From Tundrisphaera sp051175315 (GTDB taxonomy: Bacteria > Planctomycetota > Planctomycetia > Isosphaerales > Isosphaeraceae), in the NCBI RefSeq assembly GCF_051175315.1, contig NZ_CP195100.1, positions 3,906,001 to 3,970,000 of the forward strand: a stretch of DNA of 64,000 bases, written 5' to 3'. A model generated the notes under the pieces. The model saw nothing but the letters and a program-made list of their open reading frames with translations, was not told where the DNA came from and did no database searches. A program made the position numbers and the translations under genes. Numbering within the stretch: the stretch's first letter is position 1; each line of letters opens with the position of its first letter. Positions 34,149 through 43,508 of this stretch are shown one piece after another.

Positions 34149-34609
34149 CGATCCTGTTCCTCCACGGCTGGCACTCGGTCCCCGGCGGCGTGAAGCCGTC
34201 GTACCTGGCCCGGCACGGCCATACGGTCATCAACCCGGCGCTCGACGACGACGACTTCGCCGCGGCCGTGCGGGTGGCGCAGGCCGAGTTCGACCGCCAT
34301 CGCCCCGACGTGGTCGTCGGCTCGTCGCGCGGCGGGGCCGTGGCCCTGAACATCGCGTCGGGATCGGCCCGGCTGGTCCTGCTCTGCCCGGCCTGGAAGC
34401 GGTGGGGCACCGCCCGCACCCTCAGGCCGGGGTCCGTCGTGCTCCACTCGCGGGGCGACGAGGTGATCCCGTTCGCCGAGAGCGAGGAACTGATCCGCGC
34501 CAGCGGATTGCCCGCGTCGAGCCTGATCGAGGTCGGCACCGACCACCGGCTCGCCGACCCGGAGCCCCTGGCCCGGATGCTCGCGGCGTGCGAGGGCCGC
34601 GACGCCTGA
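34145..34609 (+). CDS. Small alpha/beta hydrolase
   Basis: This 154-residue predicted cytoplasmic protein is about two thirds the size of a standard alpha/beta hydrolase. It starts ILFLHGWHSVPGG, a strand-3 oxyanion segment, and has the nucleophile elbow VVVGSSRGG (Ser61 in GSSRG). HSRGDEVIP supplies the likely acid (Asp) and GTDHRL the His. The compact size fits the RBBP9/YdeN-like or UPF0227-like group of minimal hydrolases. Its ATG overlaps the stop of the PPC gene (ATGA, 34145-34148), making it the last cistron of the DUF1549/DUF1501/PPC operon. It is the only member of that operon without an export signal, so its functional link with the others is unclear. Confidence 0.85.
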   Translation: MTILFLHGWHSVPGGVKPSYLARHGHTVINPALDDDDFAAAVRVAQAEFDRHRPDVVVGSSRGGAVALNIASGSARLVLLCPAWKRWGTARTLRPGSVVLHSRGDEVIPFAESEELIRASGLPASSLIEVGTDHRLADPEPLARMLAACEGRDA

Positions 34610-34711
34610 GCGGACGATTCGCGGCCCGGCACGGGAGATGATGCTGGGTCGGGCTCGATCCTGCGCGCACGTTGCGCCCGGTTCGAACCTGGCCCCGACC
34701 CGGAAGCCGAC

Positions 34712-35011
34712 ATGGAACCGATGAAGCCGATGGAACCGATGAAGCCCCTGGAGCCCATGAAGGGGCCGGAGCCCTGGTGGCCCGGGGACCTGGGCGAGCC
34801 CGGCACGTCGGGCGGGCAGGATGACCTGAAGTATGCCTACTTCGGCGAAGCAAACCGCCTGGCGGTTTCGCGGGGCGGGAAGGTGACGGTGTACGACTCC
34901 GGGTCGCACCGGATCACCGGCGTGGCGCAGTCCCAGGGGGATGGCGACGACCTCCGGTTCTCGACCGCGGACGGCGAGGTCGCGGTCGAGAGCCTGGAGG
35001 CCGTCGGCTGA
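34712..35011 (+). CDS. Met/Pro-repeat miniprotein
   Basis: This 99-residue protein begins with four-residue repeats of the form M-E/K-P (MEPMKPMEPMKPLEPMKGPE), followed by WWP.DLGEP and a compact beta-rich domain (LKYAYFGEANRLAVSRGGKV, then TVYDSGSHRITGVAQSQ). Proteins with the same layout, an MKPMEPMKP-type run then WWP..LG.P..SG.Q, are known from other bacteria as uncharacterised small proteins; this is from memory of the pattern, not a search. There is no signal peptide. It lies 102 bases after the hydrolase gene and ends seven bases before the convergent glucoamylase-like gene. The repeat run may bind a partner through polyproline-like helices. Confidence 0.75.
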   Translation: MEPMKPMEPMKPLEPMKGPEPWWPGDLGEPGTSGGQDDLKYAYFGEANRLAVSRGGKVTVYDSGSHRITGVAQSQGDGDDLRFSTADGEVAVESLEAVG

Positions 35012-35018
35012 TCCGGGG

Positions 35019-37109
35019 TCAGCGGCCAGGGGGCCGGATCGCGAAGTGGGTGATGGCGAGGTCGGCGGGCACCTTCTCGTCCCGTTCGTGGTAGATCACC
35101 ACCTCCTTGATCCGGGCCAGGCCGGGCGTGGTGGGCAAGGGGACGCGGAGTTCGCCCTCGCCGTCGGCCAGCCGGGTGAGGATCTGCCGCGAGATCAGGC
35201 CGGGCGGCGGGTTCTCCGGCTTGAACTCGATCGAGACCGGGTCGAGCCCGCCCGCCGTTTTGTAGCGGAGCGTGAGGACGCCGCCCGAGAGGTCCCAGCC
35301 CCGGGCGTCGGGGGCGACGAAGGCGATGCCGACCTCCTTGAGCTGATTCCCATGGACCCGGAACCGCCCCGAATCCGGGCCGGATTCGAGCGTGTCCCCC
35401 TTGGCGGTCCAGGCGAACGGGGGCTTGGTGCCGCCGAGCAGGTCGGCCCCGGCCCCCGGCGCGAAGAAGGCATCGGCCCGCGCCTGCAGGCCCTTCGATG
35501 CGAGGTAATGCCCGAGGTCTTCCGACCCCCGGCCGATCAGCCCCAGGGCCAGGGCCAGCGTGTGGGCGGTGGTCTGGAACGGGATCGGGGCCTTCTGGGT
35601 CGTGTTGTAGCCTTCCCAGGGGCCGTGGTCGGTGAGCAGGGACGAGACGATCGGCCAGTTCGCCTTCAGGAAGGCTTCGACCCTGGCCGGCTCGACCGAG
35701 TAGGCCACGCCCAGGGTGTAGAGCGACGCGGCGTCGGTGATCCTCGGCTTCGGGCTGACCGTGATCTCCGGGATGCCGACCGAGCCGGTGTAGAGGGTGC
35801 CGACGCCGGTGTAGGACTCGGACAGGAAGCCGGGCAGGCCGTGGCGGGTCGAGTAATCCGTCTCGATGTCGACCAGATCCCGGAGCAGGGCGTCCCAGCC
35901 GGGACGATGGGTTTCGCCCAGGCTCAGGCCGAGCCCGAAACCCTGGAACGCCGAGCCTTCCCACGGGGCCAGGGCGAACAGGTCGCGGCCGTCGCCGGCG
36001 CGGTAGGACTTCATCTTGAAGCCGAGGTTGCCGACCGCGTCGGCCGGGATCCCGTAGCGGGCGGCGATGAACGTGGCCGGGCCCCGGAACTCGTTGACCA
36101 GGTAGTCCATGTGGCCGATGACGCGCTTGCCCTGAAGGTCATCCCAGCCGAACAGGCGGTCGCGGGTCACGTCCCAGCCGAAGTAGAACAGCCCGCCTTC
36201 GCGGTCGTAGAGCCGCCGGTAGCCCGGCTCCTGGGCGGCGAGGAACCGCTCCAGCTCGTCGCGGATCGCGGCGATGCCGGGCCGGTCCTTGACCTCCGGG
36301 GCGAGCAGGGCGCCGATCGTCTTGGCGGCCGAGGTGGTGAGGTTGGAGTTGTCGCCGAAGATGACCATGACCACCCGCGCGTCGAGGATGGCCAGGAGCC
36401 TGCGGCGGGTGTCGGGGTCGTTGAAGGGGGCAAGCGGGCCCTTGAAGTGCTGGTCGCCGTACTCCTGCTTGCGGGTCACGTCGGCCTCGTGGCCGTCCTG
36501 GCTGGGGGCGATCCACCCGGCGGCGACGAGCGCGTCCCAGATCGCCGCGCCCTTCTGGGGGAACGCTTCCAGGACCTTCGCCTTCTGGACGTGCGAGGCC
36601 AGCGGGCCGAGCCTTTTGCTGGTGGCGAGGTCGAGGAAGTTGCTCAGGAGGCCCTCGGCGGCCAGGGTCGGGTCCTGCTGGTCCTGCCGCAGGGTCTTGA
36701 CCAGGTGGGCGAGCCGCTTGACGGCCTCGTCCCGACTCATGTGGGGGGAGTCGGCCCGGCCGGCGGCGACGTTGGCCAGGACCTCCATGTAGAGGCCGAT
36801 GGCGGTGATCTGGGTGAACGACCGGAGGAACATCCCCCGGGGCGGGTCCTGGTTCCAGCCCTCGAAGGGATAGCCCGAGGCGGGGTCGACCAGCCCGTGG
36901 GCCGGGTCGAGGTAGCGGAGCGTCGCCGCGAGCAGATCCCGCGCGTGCGTGTGCTCGGCCGGGAGGGTCGGGAACGGCCCGCGCGGCTGGGCGGGCTCGG
37001 GGCGGGACTGGCCGAGGGCCGGGCCGAGCGGCCAGGCCAGGATCGCCGCGAGCCAGGTCATCGCCCTCGCGGCGATCCGTCGCGCGGCCCGCATCCAGTG
37101 GATTCGCAT
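35019..37109 (-). CDS. Secreted glucoamylase-like (alpha/alpha)6-barrel protein with C-terminal beta-sandwich
   Basis: This protein has 696 residues from ATG 37109, which has GAGGAG six bases upstream; longer frames lack a site. A signal peptide (MTWLAAILAWPLGPALGQ) is followed by an alpha-barrel region: YLDPAHGLVDPASGYPFEGWN, SFTQITAIGLYMEVLANVAA, LYDREGGLFYFGWDV and FALAPWEGSAFQGFGLGLSL. This pattern resembles the glycoamylase-like domain found inside cyclic beta-1,2-glucan synthases and related glucanases, but the exact GH family was not identified. From about residue 600 a beta-sandwich (LSGGVLTLRYKTAGG ... VVIYHERDEK) looks like a carbohydrate-binding module. It lies 25 bases after the giant GH94 gene and is likely cotranscribed, which supports a shared glucan substrate. 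Confidence 0.72.
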   Translation of the reverse strand: MRIHWMRAARRIAARAMTWLAAILAWPLGPALGQSRPEPAQPRGPFPTLPAEHTHARDLLAATLRYLDPAHGLVDPASGYPFEGWNQDPPRGMFLRSFTQITAIGLYMEVLANVAAGRADSPHMSRDEAVKRLAHLVKTLRQDQQDPTLAAEGLLSNFLDLATSKRLGPLASHVQKAKVLEAFPQKGAAIWDALVAAGWIAPSQDGHEADVTRKQEYGDQHFKGPLAPFNDPDTRRRLLAILDARVVMVIFGDNSNLTTSAAKTIGALLAPEVKDRPGIAAIRDELERFLAAQEPGYRRLYDREGGLFYFGWDVTRDRLFGWDDLQGKRVIGHMDYLVNEFRGPATFIAARYGIPADAVGNLGFKMKSYRAGDGRDLFALAPWEGSAFQGFGLGLSLGETHRPGWDALLRDLVDIETDYSTRHGLPGFLSESYTGVGTLYTGSVGIPEITVSPKPRITDAASLYTLGVAYSVEPARVEAFLKANWPIVSSLLTDHGPWEGYNTTQKAPIPFQTTAHTLALALGLIGRGSEDLGHYLASKGLQARADAFFAPGAGADLLGGTKPPFAWTAKGDTLESGPDSGRFRVHGNQLKEVGIAFVAPDARGWDLSGGVLTLRYKTAGGLDPVSIEFKPENPPPGLISRQILTRLADGEGELRVPLPTTPGLARIKEVVIYHERDEKVPADLAITHFAIRPPGR

Positions 37110-37134
37110 CGGTCGGCTCCTCGGGCGGTGCTGG

Positions 37135-40100
37135 TCAGGGTTTGCTCGGGTTCGAAGGGCCCGGGCGGGGGCCGGGCAGGGGGCTGACGGACACGTCGCG
37201 GGCCAGTTCGGCCCGGCCCAGCGCGGCCACGACATCCCCCTCGGCGGGCGGGACGACGCGGCCGGCCTCCAGGCGATAGCCGAGGACGCCCTCGATGGCC
37301 TGGCGGAACATCCAGCCGGCGGCGCCGGTGTAGCCGTTCCAGATCATCCGGCCGGGGTCGAAGGTCGTCACCATGTCGGCCGCCTGCTTGTTGGGCTGGC
37401 CGCCATAAATCTCGATCTTCTCCGGGTCGGCGTGGCCGATGGCGGCGATCTTGTGCCAGAGGCGATAGGCGGTCTCGCGATACTGTTGAGCCTCGTCGGC
37501 CCGTTCCTGGGCCGCGGCTTGATCGGCGAGGATCCGCGCGGCGCCGACGAGCCACTGGACGCCGTGGCAATACATCCCGTTCTCGCGGACCCCCTCGGGA
37601 TACCACGACGACCGGCCGAGGTAGGGCTTGGTGTCCTCGCGCAACGGGGGCCATCCCAGGAGGATGGTGTCCTCCTGCTCCAGCACGTCGAGGGCGGTCT
37701 CGAACACGGTGCGGGCCCGGTCGGGGTTGATCCCGGCCATCACGGCCCACGACGCGGTCAGGGCGTCGATCTCCCAGATCCCGCTGTCCTTGACGCCGAT
37801 CTCGGTGCCGTCGTCGTGGATCGCGCGGAGGTAGCGGTCCCCGCGCCAGGTCGTCTCGATCGCCTCGCCCAGCGCCCGGAGCCGGGCCTCGTAATGGGCC
37901 ATCCGCTCCTTCCCCTCGGCCCGGCCGACGATCGGCACCATCCGGTCGAGGATATAGTAGAGGAACAGGCCGAGCCAGACGCTCTCGCCGCGTCCCTCGC
38001 TGCCGATCTCGTCGAGGCCGTCGTTCCAGTCGCCGGTGCCCATCAGGGGGATGCCGTGGGCGCCCATCCGGCGGTCGAGCACGAGGTCGATGGCCCGGAG
38101 GCAGTGGCGGTAGATCGTGTCCTCGCGCGACGTGCGGAGCGGGTCGAACCCCATCCCGTGCTTGCCGGCGGGCAGGGGCGGGAAGGGAAGTTCGGACCCG
38201 AGGTAGGTCGCCGTCTCGCCGAGCACCGAGTCATCCCCGGTCGCCCCGACGTAGTCCACGACCCCCCAGGCCAGCCACAGGAGGTTGTCCGAGGCGTGCG
38301 ACCGGCCGACGAACCCGGTCCGGCCGTCCTGCAACTGGTGGAACCAGTGGACCACGTCCCCCTCGATGAACTGCTGCGAGGCGTGGAGCAAAATCTGCCG
38401 CCGGGCCAGGGCCGGGTCCGCCCAGATCAGGTTCACCGAGTCCTGCAACTGGTCGCGGAAGCCGAACGCCCCGCTCGCCTGGTAGAACCCCCGCCGCGCC
38501 CAGATCCGCTCCGCCAGCGCCTGGTACTTGAGCCAGTCGAGGTAGTGGTCGAACTCGGGGTTGCCCGTCCGGATGCGGACCGTCTCCATCAAGGACAGCC
38601 ACCAAGCCCGGGTCGATTCGAGGGCGGAGTTGGCCGACTCCTGGTTCACGATCAGCGCCGCTGCGGCCTCGCCGGTCGTGTCGGCCTGGCCCAACTCGAC
38701 GATGATCGTGTGTTCCTCTTTCCCTTTAAGCGTCATCGGCGAGATCAGTGCCGCGATCGGACGATCGTCATCAAAGGTCACATGGGATCGCTGGCCGGCT
38801 AACAACGCCGGCCGTGCCACGTCACGATCAGGCCCGAAGAACCGGCCCCGGGACGTCTCGATGACGTGTTTGTTCGGCTCCTTCGAGGTCGCGATGAAGA
38901 CAGGACCCCGGCGGAACGTGTTCCTCGGATTCGTGAGCGTCACTTCGCAGAGGCCGTCTCTCACGATGCGAAGCGGCCCGGAGAACTCGGGCTGCGCCGC
39001 CAGGACGATCTGGAAGTAGGCCCCGATGCCGAAGTGGCGACGTCGGGCGGATCGATTGCGGACGGTCAGACGGTAGATGCCGGCCGGCCGATCGGGCGGG
39101 ACGAACACCGTCAATTCGGTCTCCATATCCCCCTTCCTCATGCGGAAGGTGGCCGTGCCGTCCACGCCGAAGTCGGTCTCATAGGTCGCGTCGGGATCGT
39201 TCAGCGGGTGATAGGTGGGCGAGAACCACTCCTCGGAAATGGCGTCGTAGAGGTAGAACGCCTCGGGCGGGACCTCGCGGGTGACGGTGTCGGACCAGTC
39301 GGGGGTGATGCGATTCTGCTGGGCGTTGACGCTGGACGTGGTGTTGAAGCCCCGGTTCGTCACCGACACGACATGCCCGAGGGCGTTGGACATCGTGTGG
39401 TCGAACGGGCGGGGGGTGAACGGGGTCCGGACCGTCATCGTCCGGCCGTCGTCGGAGTAGGTGCAGTAGGGACGGGGCGTGCCGGGCGGGATCTCGCCGT
39501 GGCCGATCGAATGGCGTTCCTTCCGCCTGCGGGCGGGCGGGTGCGATGCGGCCCCGGGGATTTGCAGCACGCGGTCCACCAGGGCGATCGCCTCCGGCTT
39601 GTTCGCGACCAGTCCGTACACGAGCCGGGCCGAGGCCGAGCCCCGCGCCGGGACGTTCAGGGGGAGGAGCAGGCTGCCGATCGGGTCGAAGGTGGGGTGG
39701 GCGTCGGTGTCCTGGTGGTCGGAGAAGGCCAGGGTCTCCAGCGCCCGGGGGGAGCGGATCGACCGGGCCCGGCCGATGAAGTCGACTCTTGAGGTGAGGA
39801 ACCCCGCCGGCGCGACGTCCGAGGCCAGCACGCCCATCGCCTTCGCGTGCTTGTCCCAGGCCAGCACGGCGTGCAGGCCGGCGGCATACTCCATCTCGGC
39901 GAACAGGCGGTTGTACTGGGTGTGCCCCCGGTCGGCCTCGGGCTTGTTGAGCACCCACTCCAGGTAGGGCACGACCTTCACCGACCGGGCCGAATCCGTC
40001 GCGTTCTCGACGGCGACCTCCCAGACCTCGGCCGCCCCGTCGAGCCGGATCGTGACCGTCGCCCGCAGGCCATCGGCCTCGCGGACGATCCGCAGGGCGT

Positions 40101-43100
40101 CGTCGGCCCTCTCGAATTGGGGGACGCCGGCCCGCCCGCCCGGGAACTGCCCAACGACCGGCCACGATCCCTGCTCGTCGACCAGGAACAATGCCCGCCC
40201 GGCCGGGTCGAGCCCGTCATACGACCGGCGCGACAGGTCGTACCCCCTCGCGGTCGCGTGGCCGACGACGCCGCCGGTCGCGGACAGGGTCAGTTCGTAG
40301 TCGGCGTTGCGGAGGGTCCAGGATCGCGGCCGGCGTCGTTCCGCCCGGGACCGAATCAGCCGCGCGATCGCAAACCCCGCCGTGGCCGCCAGCGCCGCCC
40401 CGGCCGCGATCGCCGCCAGCCGGGGGGCGGGCATTGCGTAGAACGAGGCCATCACGCCGCCCCCGGCGTTGGCCTGGATGATCGCCTGGGAGCGGTTCCA
40501 CGCCTCGTCCCACTCGGTGCCGCGGGGGATGTAATAGGGGATCAGCAGGGGGGCCCAGGTGGTGAACCGCTTGACCGCCTCCGGGATCACGCGGGCGGTG
40601 GAGGCCGGGGCCAGGAACCGGGCGAGCTTGTGGTCGAGCCGGTCGGTGCCCAGGAAGCTGAGGTTGACCAGGGTGGCCACCCGCAGGCCGAAGTGGTCGA
40701 GCCAGATCAGGACCCGGACCGCGTCATACGCCAGCAGGGCGACGAAGACGTTCAGGCTCCAGGCGCGGAAGGCGTCGGGGCTGGAGGTGAGGTCGTGGAC
40801 GATGGCGAAGCCGGTCCGGATCGCGCCGTCCTGGTTGTACCAGGTGGGGTCGCCCATCGGCCGGAGGAACGACTTCACGATCGGCGACATCCACAGGCCC
40901 CAGCGCAGGACGCCGATCATGTCCCGCACCAGCTGGGCCGAGCCGGCCCGCGAGAACAAAGAGCGGATCGGCGCCGCCTGACCCTCGAAGTAGGCGGCCA
41001 GGAAGGTCCGGTTGATCGCGAACAGCCAGGCCGGCACCGCGAACGAGATCACCCCGGCCAGCGCCTCGTCGAACAGGAGCTTGACGCCGCCGGTCTGGGT
41101 GCCGAGGTTGATCGTCCCCCACCGCTCCAGCAACGGCCGGACGTCGTAGGGGAAGGCCTCGGTGTGGACGCCGAGGTACTGGTGGAACTTGCTGGCGACC
41201 ACCGCCACCTGCGCCAGGTCGAAATAGAACCCCAGCGCCGCGCCGATGAACCCGCCCAGGAGGCCCTGGGCCAGGTAGAACCGGGCCGGCTCGACCCGGC
41301 GACGGCCTCTGGAAGCCCCGAGCGTGTCGGCTGCGAGGTCGACCCCGCCATAGGCCAGCGCCCCGGCGATCAGGCCGAAGGCGACCCGCCCCGACATCGT
41401 CCAGCCGGCGACGTGGAAGGCCAGGGCCAGCCCGAGCGCCAGCCCCACCACGATGCCCCGGGCGTAGAGCCGGGGGTCGCGGTAGCTCCGGGCCACCCGG
41501 CCGAAAAACCCCTGGCTGCCGTCGAAGGTCTCGAAGATCGTCTTGACCAGCGGGAACGCCAGCATCCCGAGCAGCGTTGCCGCCAGCACCGGCATCCCCT
41601 GGGCGAAGCCCCGGACGGCCGGCACGGTCCACAGTGCCCCCAGGCCGTAGAGGATCCCGATGTAGGTCCCGGCGTAGATCGCCCCCTTCTTCATGCCGGT
41701 CCAGGGATGGGCCAGCGTCGAACCGCGCGACGGCGCCACGCCGCCGATGGCGTCGGTCAAGAGCCCGGTGACGAGGTAGACCTCGGCCCACAATCCCGCC
41801 TGCGACAACGCGGCCGTCGCCACCGCCAGGGGCCACCGCCCCCAGGCAGAATACGACGCGACCCACGCCCCGGAGCCGAAGTCGGCCACGTGCGGGGCGA
41901 CCACCGCCAGCACCGCGACCGCCAGGAGCCCGAGATGGCCCCGGAGCGACCGGAGCCCATGCCCCCGCGTGGCCATGCCGAGCCCGAAGGCCACGGCCTC
42001 GTTGAACCCGAACAGGACGGCCACCCGGCCGAGCGAGGCGAGCAATTCCGGCCGATCGGCCAGCGACCCGGCCGACAGCAGCGAGCCCAGGTCGGAGACC
42101 AAACCGCCGGTCGAGAGCAGGACCAGCGAGCCCAGGACGAAGGGCGTGCCGACGATCAGCGCCCCGGCCGCCGCTCCCAGGTGCCGGCCGGCGGTCGACA
42201 GCCTCGCGGCGTCGGCGAAGTGGTAGAGCATCGCCGCGACCGCCGCGACCAGGGCGCTCAGCCGGGCGAGGTCGGTCCAGGCCCCGGGCACTTCGAGGAT
42301 CGCCATCGGGCTCGATGCCGCGGCCAGCAGGCCCGTGGCCGCAGCGTCGCGGAACGCCTCGGCCGCCGTGGGCCACCGGCCGGCCAGGCCGACCGACCAC
42401 CAGGCCGCCACCGCCGCGCCGGCCACGGCCAAACCGACCGGCCACCAGCCCGGCTCCGTCCCCGGCTCGCCGAGGTGGTAGATCGTCGCCCCCAGGGCCA
42501 GCACCAGCACCGTCCCGATCCCCTGGACCAGGTCCCGGGCCGGGCCCCGGCGGCCCGCCATCCGCGAGCCGACCACGGCGCCGATCAGCCCGAAGATCGC
42601 GGCGGCCAGGGCGGAGGCCAGCAGGGCCCGGCCCATCGCCGGGAGCGACGACCGGCCCAGGATTTCCATCCAGGAGAGCCGGTCGAAGCGGATGTCGAGT
42701 TGGATCGATCCGGCGGCCACCTCGGCGTCGCCCGTTCGGCTCGCCGACACCACGACCTCGGAAACCTCGCCGATTTCCCCCCACGCGATCGGGTGTTCCG
42801 ACCCTTTCGGATCGCCCCCCGGCGCGATCGGGATCCGCTGGGTGCCCCGGGTCCCCTTGATCTCCAGGGCGAAGTTGACAGGGGGCGGGTCGCCCTGGCC
42901 CTGGGCCTCGGCGGCCACGCGCACCAGGTCGACCGATTTCGGATCGAGGCCGGGCGGGAAGGCCTTGGCCCAGATCCCGGCCGCCGTGCCCCGGGGTAGG
43001 GTATAGTTGAGCCGGAGCACCGTCCCCCCGGCGTCGGGGGGAAGCTCCACCCGGTCGACGGTCGCCCGGGCGTCGCCGACGTTGAAGACCCCGGACGCGG

Positions 43101-43224
43101 TCGCATCCGAGAGGCGGATCGGCGGGCCGTCCCCGCGGGCCGAGGCGGGCACGGCGATCAGCAGGAGGGCCCAGGCGGCCCGGAAGGCGAGACGCCCGGA
43201 GGCACGATGTCGTTCCTTGACCAA
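37135..43224 (-). CDS. Giant membrane-anchored GH94 protein (cyclic glucan synthase-like, no GT84 domain)
   Basis: This 2029-residue protein starts at TTG 43224, with a perfect AGGAGG eight bases upstream; the open frame continues to 43404 without a site. Signal peptide: residues about 10-30. Residues 30-180: exported beta-sandwich. Residues about 180-960: a membrane module with many hydrophobic helices. From about residue 968 the arrangement follows the C-terminal half of NdvB-type cyclic beta-1,2-glucan synthases: two super-sandwich carbohydrate-binding domains, then a GH94 (alpha/alpha)6 barrel with FGFRDQLQDS and GDWNDG (Asp1732 and Asp1735, one of them the expected general acid). The GT84 synthase domain is absent. 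GH94 enzymes phosphorolyse beta-glucosides or, in NdvB, control chain length. Phosphorylase or transglycosylase activity on beta-glucans is inferred. Confidence 0.85.
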   Translation of the reverse strand: MVKERHRASGRLAFRAAWALLLIAVPASARGDGPPIRLSDATASGVFNVGDARATVDRVELPPDAGGTVLRLNYTLPRGTAAGIWAKAFPPGLDPKSVDLVRVAAEAQGQGDPPPVNFALEIKGTRGTQRIPIAPGGDPKGSEHPIAWGEIGEVSEVVVSASRTGDAEVAAGSIQLDIRFDRLSWMEILGRSSLPAMGRALLASALAAAIFGLIGAVVGSRMAGRRGPARDLVQGIGTVLVLALGATIYHLGEPGTEPGWWPVGLAVAGAAVAAWWSVGLAGRWPTAAEAFRDAAATGLLAAASSPMAILEVPGAWTDLARLSALVAAVAAMLYHFADAARLSTAGRHLGAAAGALIVGTPFVLGSLVLLSTGGLVSDLGSLLSAGSLADRPELLASLGRVAVLFGFNEAVAFGLGMATRGHGLRSLRGHLGLLAVAVLAVVAPHVADFGSGAWVASYSAWGRWPLAVATAALSQAGLWAEVYLVTGLLTDAIGGVAPSRGSTLAHPWTGMKKGAIYAGTYIGILYGLGALWTVPAVRGFAQGMPVLAATLLGMLAFPLVKTIFETFDGSQGFFGRVARSYRDPRLYARGIVVGLALGLALAFHVAGWTMSGRVAFGLIAGALAYGGVDLAADTLGASRGRRRVEPARFYLAQGLLGGFIGAALGFYFDLAQVAVVASKFHQYLGVHTEAFPYDVRPLLERWGTINLGTQTGGVKLLFDEALAGVISFAVPAWLFAINRTFLAAYFEGQAAPIRSLFSRAGSAQLVRDMIGVLRWGLWMSPIVKSFLRPMGDPTWYNQDGAIRTGFAIVHDLTSSPDAFRAWSLNVFVALLAYDAVRVLIWLDHFGLRVATLVNLSFLGTDRLDHKLARFLAPASTARVIPEAVKRFTTWAPLLIPYYIPRGTEWDEAWNRSQAIIQANAGGGVMASFYAMPAPRLAAIAAGAALAATAGFAIARLIRSRAERRRPRSWTLRNADYELTLSATGGVVGHATARGYDLSRRSYDGLDPAGRALFLVDEQGSWPVVGQFPGGRAGVPQFERADDALRIVREADGLRATVTIRLDGAAEVWEVAVENATDSARSVKVVPYLEWVLNKPEADRGHTQYNRLFAEMEYAAGLHAVLAWDKHAKAMGVLASDVAPAGFLTSRVDFIGRARSIRSPRALETLAFSDHQDTDAHPTFDPIGSLLLPLNVPARGSASARLVYGLVANKPEAIALVDRVLQIPGAASHPPARRRKERHSIGHGEIPPGTPRPYCTYSDDGRTMTVRTPFTPRPFDHTMSNALGHVVSVTNRGFNTTSSVNAQQNRITPDWSDTVTREVPPEAFYLYDAISEEWFSPTYHPLNDPDATYETDFGVDGTATFRMRKGDMETELTVFVPPDRPAGIYRLTVRNRSARRRHFGIGAYFQIVLAAQPEFSGPLRIVRDGLCEVTLTNPRNTFRRGPVFIATSKEPNKHVIETSRGRFFGPDRDVARPALLAGQRSHVTFDDDRPIAALISPMTLKGKEEHTIIVELGQADTTGEAAAALIVNQESANSALESTRAWWLSLMETVRIRTGNPEFDHYLDWLKYQALAERIWARRGFYQASGAFGFRDQLQDSVNLIWADPALARRQILLHASQQFIEGDVVHWFHQLQDGRTGFVGRSHASDNLLWLAWGVVDYVGATGDDSVLGETATYLGSELPFPPLPAGKHGMGFDPLRTSREDTIYRHCLRAIDLVLDRRMGAHGIPLMGTGDWNDGLDEIGSEGRGESVWLGLFLYYILDRMVPIVGRAEGKERMAHYEARLRALGEAIETTWRGDRYLRAIHDDGTEIGVKDSGIWEIDALTASWAVMAGINPDRARTVFETALDVLEQEDTILLGWPPLREDTKPYLGRSSWYPEGVRENGMYCHGVQWLVGAARILADQAAAQERADEAQQYRETAYRLWHKIAAIGHADPEKIEIYGGQPNKQAADMVTTFDPGRMIWNGYTGAAGWMFRQAIEGVLGYRLEAGRVVPPAEGDVVAALGRAELARDVSVSPLPGPRPGPSNPSKP

Positions 43225-43324
43225 GCTCCCGACCTCCTGGATAGGGCCGCGAGGCGGTGCGCCCTCGCCCTGCGACGAGGCGACCGGACCGGGTATCGGC
43301 GATGACGACCACGGAGAGCGGGCG

Positions 43325-43353
43325 ATTCTAGCCCGTCCCGGTGGCCGTCGCCA
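43325..43353 (-). promoter_or_regulatory. Possible promoter of the GH94/glucoamylase-like pair
   Basis: In the 284-base divergent region, TGGCGA (43353-43348) and TAGAAT (43330-43325) are spaced by 17 bases on the minus strand, about 100 bases before the TTG start. The -10 box is good and the -35 box weak. No matching plus-strand promoter for the gene at 43509 was recognised. Confidence 0.35.
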
Positions 43354-43508
43354 GTCGATGGCCGCGCCGGGGCGGGGCCGCGGCATGCGGAACTTCGAAT
43401 GCACTTGATCCCGCCCAGGTCTCGGGCATCATGGGCCCCGGGACTGGCGCGAGGGATCGTTCAGCGGATGGACCGGCGGGCGCGCCCGGTCCGCATCGGG
43501 AGCCCGTC

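Noticed and set aside
34712..34770. The Met/Pro repeats as a sequencing or assembly artefact
   Set aside because: The frame continues into a composition-normal domain with a stop in place, and similar N-termini are known in other bacteria.
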